Positions 23,583-31,294 of a DNA stretch of 47,125 bases are shown piece by piece. The notes beneath the pieces are model-generated. The model had not been told where the DNA came from and searched no databases. It saw only the letters and a list, made by a program, of their open reading frames with translations. How positions within the stretch are numbered: the stretch's first letter is position 1; each line of letters starts with the position of its first letter. The DNA comes from Neomicrococcus lactis (GTDB taxonomy: Bacteria > Actinomycetota > Actinomycetes > Actinomycetales > Micrococcaceae), in NCBI RefSeq assembly GCF_014200305.1, contig NZ_JACHBL010000002.1, forward strand, positions 1 to 47,125. Direction: 5' to 3'. The position numbers and the translations under genes are program-made.

Positions 23583-24667
23583 TACTGGAGGACTCCTTTC
23601 TGGCGAAGGATCGGTAGTGGGTCGACCGCGTTGAGGCGGGTTGGTTCGGTGTCGCTGGATTTGGGGTCACCGATTTGGAAGTGCAGGTGCGCGCCGGCCG
23701 AGTTACCGGTGTTTCCTTCCACGCAGAGGGGTGTTCCCACGGCGACGGTGTCACCGGGGGCGACTTTGAGGGAGCCGTGCACGCAGTGGTGGAACTCGAA
23801 GATCAGTCCCGGTTGCTCGGTTTCTCGGGCGATGATGTAGGTGCCGTATCCGGTCTTCCATCCTTGACCTGCTTCGGCAACGGTGATGCGCATGTCTGCT
23901 GGGGCGACGACGGTGCCGCCGCCTCCGGTGGAGAAGTCGATGCCACGGTGGTTGGCGATGTCACCGAGGCAGGAGAGCCCTCCGATGCAGCCACGGAACC
24001 CGAACGTGCTTGTTAGCTGGCTTCCGGGCAGTGGGTGGGTCCATTGTCCTGAGCCAAGTTCTCCGATGGTCGAGCCACCCAGTGGCGTGCAGTTCGCGGA
24101 GTAGTCGAGTTGAGCGCTGGCGTTGATGCGCTTGACGTACGCGACGGTTTCGGGGAACGGTGGAATTCCGCCGGCTTGTTGGACGTTACCGATGCCGGCG
24201 TTATAAGCAGCTAGTGCGAGGTCGATGCGTTCTTTGTCGCTGGTCGCGATGGAGGAAACAGCCTCAAGGAGGTCTTTCATGTAGCGGCCTTGGGCGTCGA
24301 TGGCAGCGTTGCCGTCGAGGATGTCTTTGCCGTTGCCGTATTGAGCCCAGGTATCGGGCATGAATTGGGCTAGGCCGCGTGCACCGACGGGGCTGGTCGC
24401 GGTTGGGTTCCAGTTGGATTCTGCTTTGATTTGAGCTGCGAGTAGCTCTGCTGGCAGTCCAGAGGTTTGGGCTGCTGCGGTAATGGCGTTCCGGTATTGC
24501 TCTGGAATGCCGGGGCGGGCTTGGCTGGCGGGGGAGCATCCGTTGAGGGGTTGCCCGTTCGCGTCCGTACCGGAGGTGAGGACGAGGATCGGCGTCAGCA
24601 CCAGGAGCACTAGGGCAGCGAAGGACCCGATAGCGGTTTTGGTGAGCGTGTTGGATTCCATGCTCAC
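23582..24667 (-). CDS. Bifunctional cell-wall hydrolase for conjugation: lytic transglycosylase plus M23 peptidase
   Basis: A 361-residue membrane-anchored enzyme that locally opens peptidoglycan so the transfer channel can pass. After an N-terminal membrane helix (SFAALVLLVLTPILVL) comes an SLT domain with KAESNWNP, whose Glu is the catalytic acid, then GARGLAQFMPDTWAQYG and ALAAYNAG. The C-terminal half is an M23/LytM peptidase with zinc ligands in NHRGIDFSTG and AGAHLHFQIG. Both active sites are intact. The start is GTG at 24667, overlapping the previous stop (GTGA). The fusion is the Gram-positive counterpart of VirB1 and is common in actinobacterial and Firmicute conjugative elements. 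Confidence 0.92.
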   Translation of the reverse strand: MSMESNTLTKTAIGSFAALVLLVLTPILVLTSGTDANGQPLNGCSPASQARPGIPEQYRNAITAAAQTSGLPAELLAAQIKAESNWNPTATSPVGARGLAQFMPDTWAQYGNGKDILDGNAAIDAQGRYMKDLLEAVSSIATSDKERIDLALAAYNAGIGNVQQAGGIPPFPETVAYVKRINASAQLDYSANCTPLGGSTIGELGSGQWTHPLPGSQLTSTFGFRGCIGGLSCLGDIANHRGIDFSTGGGGTVVAPADMRITVAEAGQGWKTGYGTYIIARETEQPGLIFEFHHCVHGSLKVAPGDTVAVGTPLCVEGNTGNSAGAHLHFQIGDPKSSDTEPTRLNAVDPLPILRQKGVLQ

Positions 24668-26115
24668 TTGGTCCGTTCCGCCCGGTAGAGCACGGTCTGA
24701 TCGAGCATGGGCGCGACAATGTAGGCCGCATCATCGGTGACCAGATCTGGTGCTGGATCATCAGCAGTGTAGGTGACCCAGCGGGTTGGTGCTTTAAGGG
24801 TCTGGAGGTTGATTGATGCCGGCCCTTCGGAGGTTTCTCCGTAGGCGACGCCGTTATGGATCGAAGTGGCCGTGAAACTCTCCAGCGTTTTGATCGCTGG
24901 GGATTTCCCGTAGGTGATCACGAAGTTATCGAGCACAGCTGTTTTGCTGTGTGGGTCGCTAAGAATCAGGGTGTTTTCGCGCGCCAGGTTTCTCGCACTG
25001 ACACTGGCGGTTATTTTGCCGGTCGTGATCTCCACGATGGCCAGGACTGGTTTTGTGCCTGCCCATCCGATGATGACGTGGTTTTCGTCGAGGACCCAAG
25101 AGAGTGTCGGCTGCCCGCTGGTGCCTTTAGGCGGGGCGAAAGACAGAGTTTTCGCCACTGATCCATCCGTTGCAACAGTGTGGATCGCGTTTCTGCCGAT
25201 GACCGTCACATCACCGTTCAAGCCGGCCATAACGGGCAGGGTTCCGGCGGGGATCACGATGTCGCGGACACTGAAATTATCCGCGGGCACGGAAACAACC
25301 CAGTCCCCACGGTTGATGAACGGAGTCGGACCGTCGGTCTCCACATGTTGATCATTTGTCACGGGAATGGAATGGGCTGTGGAAATGCCACCACCTGCTG
25401 GGGTGCGAAGATCCCAGATTTTAAAGTCTCCCTCGCTTTCGGCAGTGATCGCGGGAATTCCGGCCCATGTGGTTTGCTCGACCGCGGTCATGTTGTTTGG
25501 AGCGTTGTTTCCGGTCCACTTTGGTTGCCCATTCTGAGGGTCCCTGGCGACGAGATTTCCCGCTTGATCAGTAGAAATAATGTGCCCCGTGTCCAGCACT
25601 GAGGTGGAACTACCCTTCTTTACGGGCAGTGACCATGTAGCCGTGGTCGCGAATCCTGGAGGTAGTGCGACAGGGATTTGGGCGTTGACCCCTGGTGTCG
25701 TCCACGCAACAGGCTCTGCCGGTTTGGTTGCGTTGAGAGCAATAAAGGCTGTTCCTGCCGCAGTAAGTGTTAGCGCCGCAGCACCGGCGATGATGGCGAA
25801 ATATTTCCGTCGTTTGAATGAACTCGTTTGATCGCTAACGTTTGGGGTAACGTCGTACGTGTTCCCCTGATCTGTCACCACCAGGTCCCAGAATTCGTCG
25901 TCGATGCCCGAGCGGGCTCGAACGCGAACCGCCTGCAAGCGGTGTGCCTTGATTTTTTGCACGACCGCTGCGATTCCGGCGTCTCTGGGCTGTTCACCAA
26001 GGGCCGGCTTGATGGCCAATCCATCGAGCTCGACTAAGTGTTCACCCTCGTTGATAACGAGAGTGAAGACCGGGAACCGGGGGACCGATGCAGGATCAAA
26101 CTCGTCAGCCGTCAC
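24664..26115 (-). CDS. Membrane protein with beta-propeller-like extracellular domain, conjugation operon
   Basis: A 483-residue protein. Residues 1-105 form a cytoplasmic domain (VFTLVINEGEHLVELDG; VRVRARSGIDDEFWDLVV). One membrane helix follows (YFAIIAGAAALTLTAAGTAFIAL), then about 340 exported residues. These show repeated strand-rich units such as GNLVARDPQNGQPKW, FKIWDLRTPAGG and AIHTVATDGSVAK, resembling PQQ/WD-type propeller blades. Start is GTG at 26115, overlapping the stop of the upstream HTH gene by 11 bases, and its own stop overlaps the SLT-M23 gene. Conserved position in the transfer cluster suggests a surface or channel accessory. The precise role is unknown. Confidence 0.68.
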   Translation of the reverse strand: MTADEFDPASVPRFPVFTLVINEGEHLVELDGLAIKPALGEQPRDAGIAAVVQKIKAHRLQAVRVRARSGIDDEFWDLVVTDQGNTYDVTPNVSDQTSSFKRRKYFAIIAGAAALTLTAAGTAFIALNATKPAEPVAWTTPGVNAQIPVALPPGFATTATWSLPVKKGSSTSVLDTGHIISTDQAGNLVARDPQNGQPKWTGNNAPNNMTAVEQTTWAGIPAITAESEGDFKIWDLRTPAGGGISTAHSIPVTNDQHVETDGPTPFINRGDWVVSVPADNFSVRDIVIPAGTLPVMAGLNGDVTVIGRNAIHTVATDGSVAKTLSFAPPKGTSGQPTLSWVLDENHVIIGWAGTKPVLAIVEITTGKITASVSARNLARENTLILSDPHSKTAVLDNFVITYGKSPAIKTLESFTATSIHNGVAYGETSEGPASINLQTLKAPTRWVTYTADDPAPDLVTDDAAYIVAPMLDQTVLYRAERTK

Positions 26116-26356
26116 TTACCTCTCCAGTTGTGTTATCGGAGAGCTCATCGCTGTGCGCTAGAAACTCTCGAACGTTCTTCTTGGTGAACCGCTTCAAGCG
26201 AAATCCAATCGAAACTGACTTCAACCCAAAATCCCGGCTCCATCTCGCAACCGTTGCTGGTTTCACCTTCAATAGATCCGCTAGCTCCTCAGTGGTCATC
26301 ACCTCGGGGGCATCTTCCAGCAATGCTTCGATTGCATCGGGATCGTTCATGCTCAC
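26105..26356 (-). CDS. Small helix-turn-helix protein (excisionase/MerR-like)
   Basis: An 83-residue protein with MTTEELADLLKVKPATVARWSRDFGL, the helix-turn-helix of the HTH_17 excisionase family, then KSVSIGFRLKRFTKKNVREFL, which fits the wing. It is the first gene of the leftward transfer operon and divergent from the rightward operon that begins at 26506. It is therefore well placed to regulate both arms from the AT-rich 150-base region between them. Its target is not known. Confidence 0.8.
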   Translation of the reverse strand: MSMNDPDAIEALLEDAPEVMTTEELADLLKVKPATVARWSRDFGLKSVSIGFRLKRFTKKNVREFLAHSDELSDNTTGEVSDG

Positions 26357-26505
26357 AACTCCTAGTATGTAGTTGCACGCAAAGCATCGTCAAGCCATGT
26401 TTACAAAGGCTTGCATATGTGTATATTTGTTTATGTAGCTTTATGTGCGTTTATAGATGTTTCTAATTTTCTAACGTTGTAAAACTCATCCAGGAGGGGG
26501 TCCTA
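26357..26505. promoter_or_regulatory. Divergent control region between the two transfer operons
   Basis: AT-rich, with three imperfect direct copies of a TTTATG-type word between 26428 and 26453 and several TATA-like stretches. It ends with AGGAGG at 26492-26497, eight bases before the rightward start codon. Promoters for both arms are expected here, but I could not fix individual -35/-10 pairs. Confidence 0.5.
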
Positions 26506-27153
26506 ATGAGCCGCCACGTCAATCCGTTCGTGCATAACGCGCATAACGCGCATAACGTGCATAACGTGCATAACGACGTTAGTGGACATAACGAAGTTAG
26601 CCGACTTAACGAACTTTGCGACATCAATCATGAGTTTTCGTACGTCGATGTGCTTGAGCGTGGTCCAGAATCGCCTAAGGTCGTCAACGCAAGAGTTCCG
26701 GAGAGCATCTACTGGCCTCGTTCCTCTATTTCCGGCTCCGATCGGATAGCGCTCTTCGGGCTTCATGGTGGCGCGGGAGCCACTACTCTCGCGACGATTT
26801 TTGGAGACCATGCCATTGACACCGGCCAGGGATGGCCTGTCTCCGACGCTGGCAATGAAGCTCGGGTCATCGCAGTTGCGCGGACTCATTATCGAGGGCT
26901 TAGCGTCGCGGATGATTTCACGCAGCTTTGGGGTTCAGGACAACTAAATGAGTCGCGTCTGTTGGGCTTGATTCTGGTTGATGATGCTCCGCGGCTTGTC
27001 GATTCTCAGAAAAAGGCCGTGAAGCGGCTCTTGAAGAAGACTCCCCTTGGCGCCCATGTGCCATGGGTTGAGAACTGGCGGTTTGGTCCACCAGATCCCC
27101 AGCAGATTCCGCTTCGTATTCGGCGGATTGTCAACGCTTTTAAGAATGCATAA
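26506..27153 (+). CDS. P-loop protein of the transfer operon with repeat-encoded His-Asn N-terminus
   Basis: A 215-residue protein opening the rightward transfer operon. The P-loop-like stretch GLHGGAGATTLATIFG begins near residue 85 and resembles a ParA/MinD-type Walker A without the usual lysine. RVIAVARTHYRGL and LLGLILVDDAPRL follow. Similar proteins occur in actinobacterial transfer clusters as uncharacterised (DUF6668-like, from memory). The first 35 residues are odd: after MSRHVNPFV comes a His-Asn repeat (HNAHNAHNVHNVHN) encoded by tandem 9-bp DNA repeats. The DNA repeat may be the functional element, with the peptide a by-product. A strong AGGAGG precedes the ATG. Confidence 0.65.
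   Translation: MSRHVNPFVHNAHNAHNVHNVHNDVSGHNEVSRLNELCDINHEFSYVDVLERGPESPKVVNARVPESIYWPRSSISGSDRIALFGLHGGAGATTLATIFGDHAIDTGQGWPVSDAGNEARVIAVARTHYRGLSVADDFTQLWGSGQLNESRLLGLILVDDAPRLVDSQKKAVKRLLKKTPLGAHVPWVENWRFGPPDPQQIPLRIRRIVNAFKNA
26533..26613. repeat. Tandem 9-bp CATAACGNN repeats at the 5' end of a coding region
   Basis: Five consecutive 9-base copies of CATAACGCG/CATAACGTG/CATAACGAC fill 26533-26577. Related units follow at 26587-26595 and 26605-26613, alternating with inverted GTTAG words at 26578 and 26596. The array starts 27 bases inside the gene. Iteron-like arrays bind replication, relaxosome or regulatory proteins. Confidence 0.8.
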
Positions 27154-27167
27154 CAACGGAGGAAGAC

Positions 27168-27449
27168 ATGATTCTCGAAACCATTAACACCCTCATGGCG
27201 CTTCCGGGCGTCATTCCAAATCCAACGCCTGTTCAGCCTCCAGGCATGGAACCGGTGAGCATCCTCGTGAACTGGGTTGCCTGGGCTGCCATCGTGATTG
27301 GCGTTATCGGGTTCTTGGCGTCAGCCGGCTACTTGGCGATCGCTTCGTTTCAGGGCCGAGAGATCCAGGGCGTGAAAGGCCTTGCAGTGTCGATCATTGC
27401 CTGCGTGCTTGTAGCCGCTGCGGGAACGATCATTCAGGTCTTTATTTAA
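27168..27449 (+). CDS. Small two-helix membrane protein, VirB2/TrbC pilin-like
   Basis: A 93-residue protein with two hydrophobic helices (LVNWVAWAAIVIGVIGFLASAGYLAIA and GLAVSIIACVLVAAAGTIIQVFI) joined by a short polar loop (SFQGREIQGVK). Length, topology and place at the head of a type IV secretion operon match VirB2/TrbC-type subunits. In Gram-positive systems these probably line the channel and do not form a long pilus. GGAGGAAG precedes the ATG. Confidence 0.75.
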   Translation: MILETINTLMALPGVIPNPTPVQPPGMEPVSILVNWVAWAAIVIGVIGFLASAGYLAIASFQGREIQGVKGLAVSIIACVLVAAAGTIIQVFI

Positions 27450-27474
27450 GGGACTGGTTACGAAGGGGGTAGTC

Positions 27475-28161
27475 GTGTCCGAAGAGAAAGATCCGTTAGG
27501 GTCGAGCTGGAAGATCGCCGGCGGTGCGCTGGCACTAATCATCGTGGCCATCGTCGCGGTGTTGTTTCTTAGTCCTCCCTCGCAAAACAAGAGCAATGGA
27601 ACGGCAGCATCTCCCAGTCCGCCACAAATAGGTCAGGCCGCGCCGCCGAATGTCTTGGCGGGCGGCTGTCCTTCACTTAGTACAGATAAGTCGTTTCCCA
27701 TCAAAGCGCCGGCTACCCAGTGGCTCCGGCATCCAGTAGGGATGGTTCTTCCAACGTCCGAGGAATTTGGTCCCGCGATTCATGATGGAAATTTCTGGCA
27801 CTGCTATTCCCGCACACCCAGCGGAGCCCTAATGGCCGGACTCGGTTTAGGTTTTAGCTTCACCCCTGGGCTGCAAAAGGAAGCTGCCGCCGATTCTGCC
27901 GTCCGGGATAAATACTTTGCCGAAGAAGTTGCTGCTAAAAAGCCCGAAAAATGGTCAACCATTGAGGGCTACAGGATCATCATGTCAACTGATGATGCCG
28001 CGGTCATCGAGTATTACGCCACCGTAGATCAAAACGAAGCCACTATTCGCGTCAACCTAACTTGGGATGACTCAGCAAATGATTGGCGTCTTGATTTGGT
28101 GGCGGGCCCACCGGAAATTTCTAAAACCATAGATCGCACAGTGTTTACAAGGTGGCGCTAG
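27475..28161 (+). CDS. Membrane-anchored transfer protein, unknown fold
   Basis: A 228-residue protein with one N-terminal membrane helix (IAGGALALIIVAIVAVLFL), a Ser/Pro-rich linker and an exported domain of about 160 residues (FWHCYSRTPSGALMAGLGLGF; IRVNLTWDDSANDWRLDL). Two Cys residues in the exported domain could form a disulfide. Similar proteins follow the pilin-like gene in actinobacterial transfer operons; a VirB8-like role is possible. Start is GTG at 27475 with AGGGGG upstream. It overlaps the next gene if that gene starts at 28152. Confidence 0.65.
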   Translation: MSEEKDPLGSSWKIAGGALALIIVAIVAVLFLSPPSQNKSNGTAASPSPPQIGQAAPPNVLAGGCPSLSTDKSFPIKAPATQWLRHPVGMVLPTSEEFGPAIHDGNFWHCYSRTPSGALMAGLGLGFSFTPGLQKEAAADSAVRDKYFAEEVAAKKPEKWSTIEGYRIIMSTDDAAVIEYYATVDQNEATIRVNLTWDDSANDWRLDLVAGPPEISKTIDRTVFTRWR

Positions 28162-28163
28162 AA

Positions 28164-29783
28164 ATGACGACAGGTGAAGCATGTGGCCGCTTGGATGCCG
28201 GCTGCGCATTGAAAGAGGGTCTGGGCAATCTGCTTGGTGATCTTGGTCAGAGTGCGATGGCCCCGTTTATTGAGGGCTTGTACAACGGTTCTTTGAATCA
28301 GATGAAGATCATTCAGGGCATGTGGATTAACACTCCGAATCCTGATGTCGGTTCGGATGCTCTTTCTCTTCTTCGTGGTGACCTGCAGTATTTCGTTTTC
28401 ATTTTTGGGGTGATCGGTTTCCTGATCGGGATGATCCGACTCATTCTGAGCCAGGACGTGCGCTCCAGTGCGATTAGTTTGGGCACGCAGGTGTTGAACA
28501 TGCTCTTGGCCACGGGTGCTTACATGGTGGCGATCCCGCTGCTTTTAAAGGCCGGGGATTCAACAGCGTTGTGGCTTCTCGAACGCTCCGGGCAAGGTGA
28601 GCCGGATTTCGGAAAGCTCCTTGCTGGTGGTGCCACGTTGGCCACGAATCTTGGCGCGATGTTCATTATTTATTTGCTGATGTTCATCTCAGCTCTGGTG
28701 AACATTGTCTTCTTGTTGTTCAGGAATCTGATGTTCCTTGTGTTGATGGCGTTCCTGCCAGTTGTTGCTGCAGCGTCCACGACGGAGTCGGGCAAGCAGG
28801 CGTGGCGGAAAGCTAATGGTTGGCTCTTGGCGCTGGTGCTTTATAAGCCTGTGGCTGCGGGTATTTACGCTTTGGGTTTCCGTCTTATTGGTGAGGGCGT
28901 CGATAAGGCCAGTGCTGATGAGGGATTGGCGTCTATGTCCACGTCCTTGATGGGTTTGCTGATCATCACCTTGGCTGGGCTTGCGTTGCCAGCGTTGGTG
29001 AAATTCGTTGTTCCTGCTGCTGGTGTTGGTGCTGGCGCATTTAGTGGTGGCGCAGCGCTGGGCGCTGGTATTGGTGCTGGTGTGAGCGTTGCTGCTGGCG
29101 CGGCGGTGTTGGCTCCTGCGATGGCTGGTGCTGTCGCCGCGGGTGGTGCAGCTCGAGGAGCGGCGGCCGCTGGTAGCGCTGTTTCCTCAGCTGGTAGCGC
29201 AGCCGGTGGTGGAAGTACTGCTGGCGGCGCTAGTTCCACTGGTGGTTCGGGTGGCGGAGCCGGTCCGTCCGGCACGGGCGGCAGCGGCACTGCTGGCGGT
29301 TCGTCCCAGGGCGGCGAGAATGCTCATGCGGCTGATGGTGCTCCGGCTCCGGCTTCTGAGTCTAGTAACGCATTGGGTGGAAGTACCTCTTCGAATGAGA
29401 GTTCCGTAGCGGGTGGTTCCCCTGCGGGCGGCGGCACGGCTGGGGGAGCATCTGGCTCTGGCGGCTTAGCGGCGACTGACGCTACTGGTGCACAGTCTGG
29501 TGGGTCTTCTGGTTCGGCTGGAAATGGGGCCACTACGGCCTCGGGTGCTGGTTCGTCTCGTGGTTCTGGAACTGCTGCATCTGGTGCGGGCTCCACCTCA
29601 GGCTCTGTCGGCCAAAGCGGTGGCTCGTCGGCGGCGTCTGGTGCCCGGTCGGTTGCTAACGGTGTTGGTAAGGCTGCGGCGATTCGCCAGTCCATTCAAG
29701 GCCTGAATCCCGGTTCGGGTGTGGCGGAGGGTGCAGCCCAGATTGAGAACATGGTCGATCCTGACGAGGAGGGGTCGAAGTGA
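28164..29783 (+). CDS. VirB6/TrbL-like polytopic channel protein with low-complexity tail
   Basis: A protein of about 539 residues with roughly six membrane helices in its first 300 residues (FVFIFGVIGFLIGMIRLIL; LFRNLMFLVLMAFLPVVAAA; LMGLLIITLAGLALPAL). A tail of more than 200 residues follows, almost entirely Ala, Gly and Ser, presumably cytoplasmic and disordered. The hydrophobic core fits VirB6/TrbL channel subunits of Gram-positive type IV secretion. AAGGTGG lies eight bases before the ATG at 28164, which I prefer to the GTG at 28152. Its stop overlaps the next GTG (GTGA). Confidence 0.8.
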   Translation: MTTGEACGRLDAGCALKEGLGNLLGDLGQSAMAPFIEGLYNGSLNQMKIIQGMWINTPNPDVGSDALSLLRGDLQYFVFIFGVIGFLIGMIRLILSQDVRSSAISLGTQVLNMLLATGAYMVAIPLLLKAGDSTALWLLERSGQGEPDFGKLLAGGATLATNLGAMFIIYLLMFISALVNIVFLLFRNLMFLVLMAFLPVVAAASTTESGKQAWRKANGWLLALVLYKPVAAGIYALGFRLIGEGVDKASADEGLASMSTSLMGLLIITLAGLALPALVKFVVPAAGVGAGAFSGGAALGAGIGAGVSVAAGAAVLAPAMAGAVAAGGAARGAAAAGSAVSSAGSAAGGGSTAGGASSTGGSGGGAGPSGTGGSGTAGGSSQGGENAHAADGAPAPASESSNALGGSTSSNESSVAGGSPAGGGTAGGASGSGGLAATDATGAQSGGSSGSAGNGATTASGAGSSRGSGTAASGAGSTSGSVGQSGGSSAASGARSVANGVGKAAAIRQSIQGLNPGSGVAEGAAQIENMVDPDEEGSK

Positions 29784-31294
29784 GCCAGGTAGAGGCGAAG
29801 GTCGCCCCAAACACGTATGGGAATCTGACGGTTCTGCGTCATTCCGGCCTTTTCGGCCTGAAAGCCGGTCCGACGATCATCGCGCTGATATTGATTCTGC
29901 TCATGATCATTTTGATCGCGCAACAGAAATTGCTTGAGGCCGGCCTGTTGTTCCTGGTTGGGGGATCGGTTGCGGCTGTTGGTTTGATCCCGGGCCGTCA
30001 AGGCCGAAATCTATATGGGAGGTTGCAGTTGCGTCTGGGCCAGTTCATGAAAGAAAAGAAGAAACAACACCTCTACATTGCCGGCCCTACCGGCGCGGGA
30101 ACCCCTGATGGTGCGTTCCGGCTGCCGGGTTTGATGGCCCGCTCAGAGCTGACAGAGCAGCAAGACTCGTACGGTCGTCCCTTCGGGTTAATTCGGGTGA
30201 GTGGCCGCGGGGTGCATCACTACAGTGTGGTGATCGAGGCTCACCCTGATGGTGAATCACTGGTAGATCATGATGAAGTGGAGAACCGGGTTGCGAAGTG
30301 GGCTGCCTGGCTCTCTGAGTGCAGCATGGATGATTCCATCCGCGGTGCATCGGTGACGATTGAGAGCGCACCTGATAGCGGCCTCCGTCTTGAGCGCCTC
30401 TTGGATAGCCACGGGCGAGACGACGCACCGGCGTTTGCCAAAGAAGTCGTTAACGAGATCCGCGACAACTACCGCACCGGCGCACCGGAGCTCACGGGCC
30501 GAATCACGATCACTTTTGATGGCCGCCGTCTTGATGGAAAGGCCGGCGACCGTGGAACCGTGGAGATGGCCGAAGAAATAGGCAACAAACTCCCCGGCAT
30601 CCTTGCCGGCCTGGGTGGTACTGGGGCTGGGGGAGTGATGCTGTGTACCGCGCAGCAGATCACTGACAACACCCGGGTCGCGTACGATCCAACCACCGCT
30701 GCAACGGTTGAAGAGTTGCAGGAGAGCGGGGGAACTGGCCTCCTGTGGGAAGAAGCTGGCCCGTCGTTCTCGGTCGACGAGTTCGACCTGTACCGTCATG
30801 ACCGGGCGGTGTCACGGTCCTGGACGATGTACGAGGGTCCGAGGGGTATGTTCACCTCGAACTGTCTGCGCAGGTTGATGGAGCCGTCCACGGAAGCGTT
30901 GCGCAAACGCGTCACGCTCTTGTATCGTCCGATCCCGGTTGATCGAGCCACGGCCGTGGTGGATCGTGAACAACGCGACTCCACGTTTGCTGGTTCTCAG
31001 ACACGGGTCTCACAGCGCGCGCAGATCCGTCGGGCGGCCGCCCAGAAATCGGCTCAGGAAGAGGCCCTCGGGGCGGGACTGACTCGGTTCGGATTGATTG
31101 TCACGATCACCGTCCGCGATCAGGACGAGCTCGCCCGCTGGGACAAAACCATTCCCGGTCTTGTCAGTGGTGCTCGTTTACGGATGCGCCCCGCCCTTGG
31201 GAATCAGGCCGTGACCTTTCAGGCGGGCCTTCCTTTGGGCGTTGTGCTGCCAGATCACATGGTCGTTCGTACCGGATTGCAAGGATTCTTCTAA
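29780..31294 (+). CDS. SCO6880-family type IV secretion protein
   Basis: A 504-residue protein with two membrane helices near residues 30-70 (IIALILILLMIILIAQ; EAGLLFLVGGSVAAVGLIPG), resembling a PrgI-type anchor. A long soluble part follows that resembles the N-terminal non-ATPase domain of VirB4. No Walker motif is present. In actinobacterial plasmids such proteins directly precede the VirB4 ATPase, as here, so the two genes together probably supply what is one VirB4 chain elsewhere. GAGGAGGGG precedes the GTG start, and its stop overlaps the next ATG. Confidence 0.85.
   Translation: MSQVEAKVAPNTYGNLTVLRHSGLFGLKAGPTIIALILILLMIILIAQQKLLEAGLLFLVGGSVAAVGLIPGRQGRNLYGRLQLRLGQFMKEKKKQHLYIAGPTGAGTPDGAFRLPGLMARSELTEQQDSYGRPFGLIRVSGRGVHHYSVVIEAHPDGESLVDHDEVENRVAKWAAWLSECSMDDSIRGASVTIESAPDSGLRLERLLDSHGRDDAPAFAKEVVNEIRDNYRTGAPELTGRITITFDGRRLDGKAGDRGTVEMAEEIGNKLPGILAGLGGTGAGGVMLCTAQQITDNTRVAYDPTTAATVEELQESGGTGLLWEEAGPSFSVDEFDLYRHDRAVSRSWTMYEGPRGMFTSNCLRRLMEPSTEALRKRVTLLYRPIPVDRATAVVDREQRDSTFAGSQTRVSQRAQIRRAAAQKSAQEEALGAGLTRFGLIVTITVRDQDELARWDKTIPGLVSGARLRMRPALGNQAVTFQAGLPLGVVLPDHMVVRTGLQGFF

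Noticed and set aside
26533-26577. Simple-sequence or CRISPR-type repeat at the start of the transfer operon
   Set aside because: Units are 9 bases, contiguous and in frame, without spacers. Better seen as an iteron-like array within a gene.
26506-27153. Second ParA partition ATPase, because of the P-loop-like GGAGATT
   Set aside because: It lacks the Lys of the KGGxGK motif, the Walker A' and the Walker B pattern of ParA, and it heads the transfer operon. Treated as an uncharacterised P-loop-like protein.
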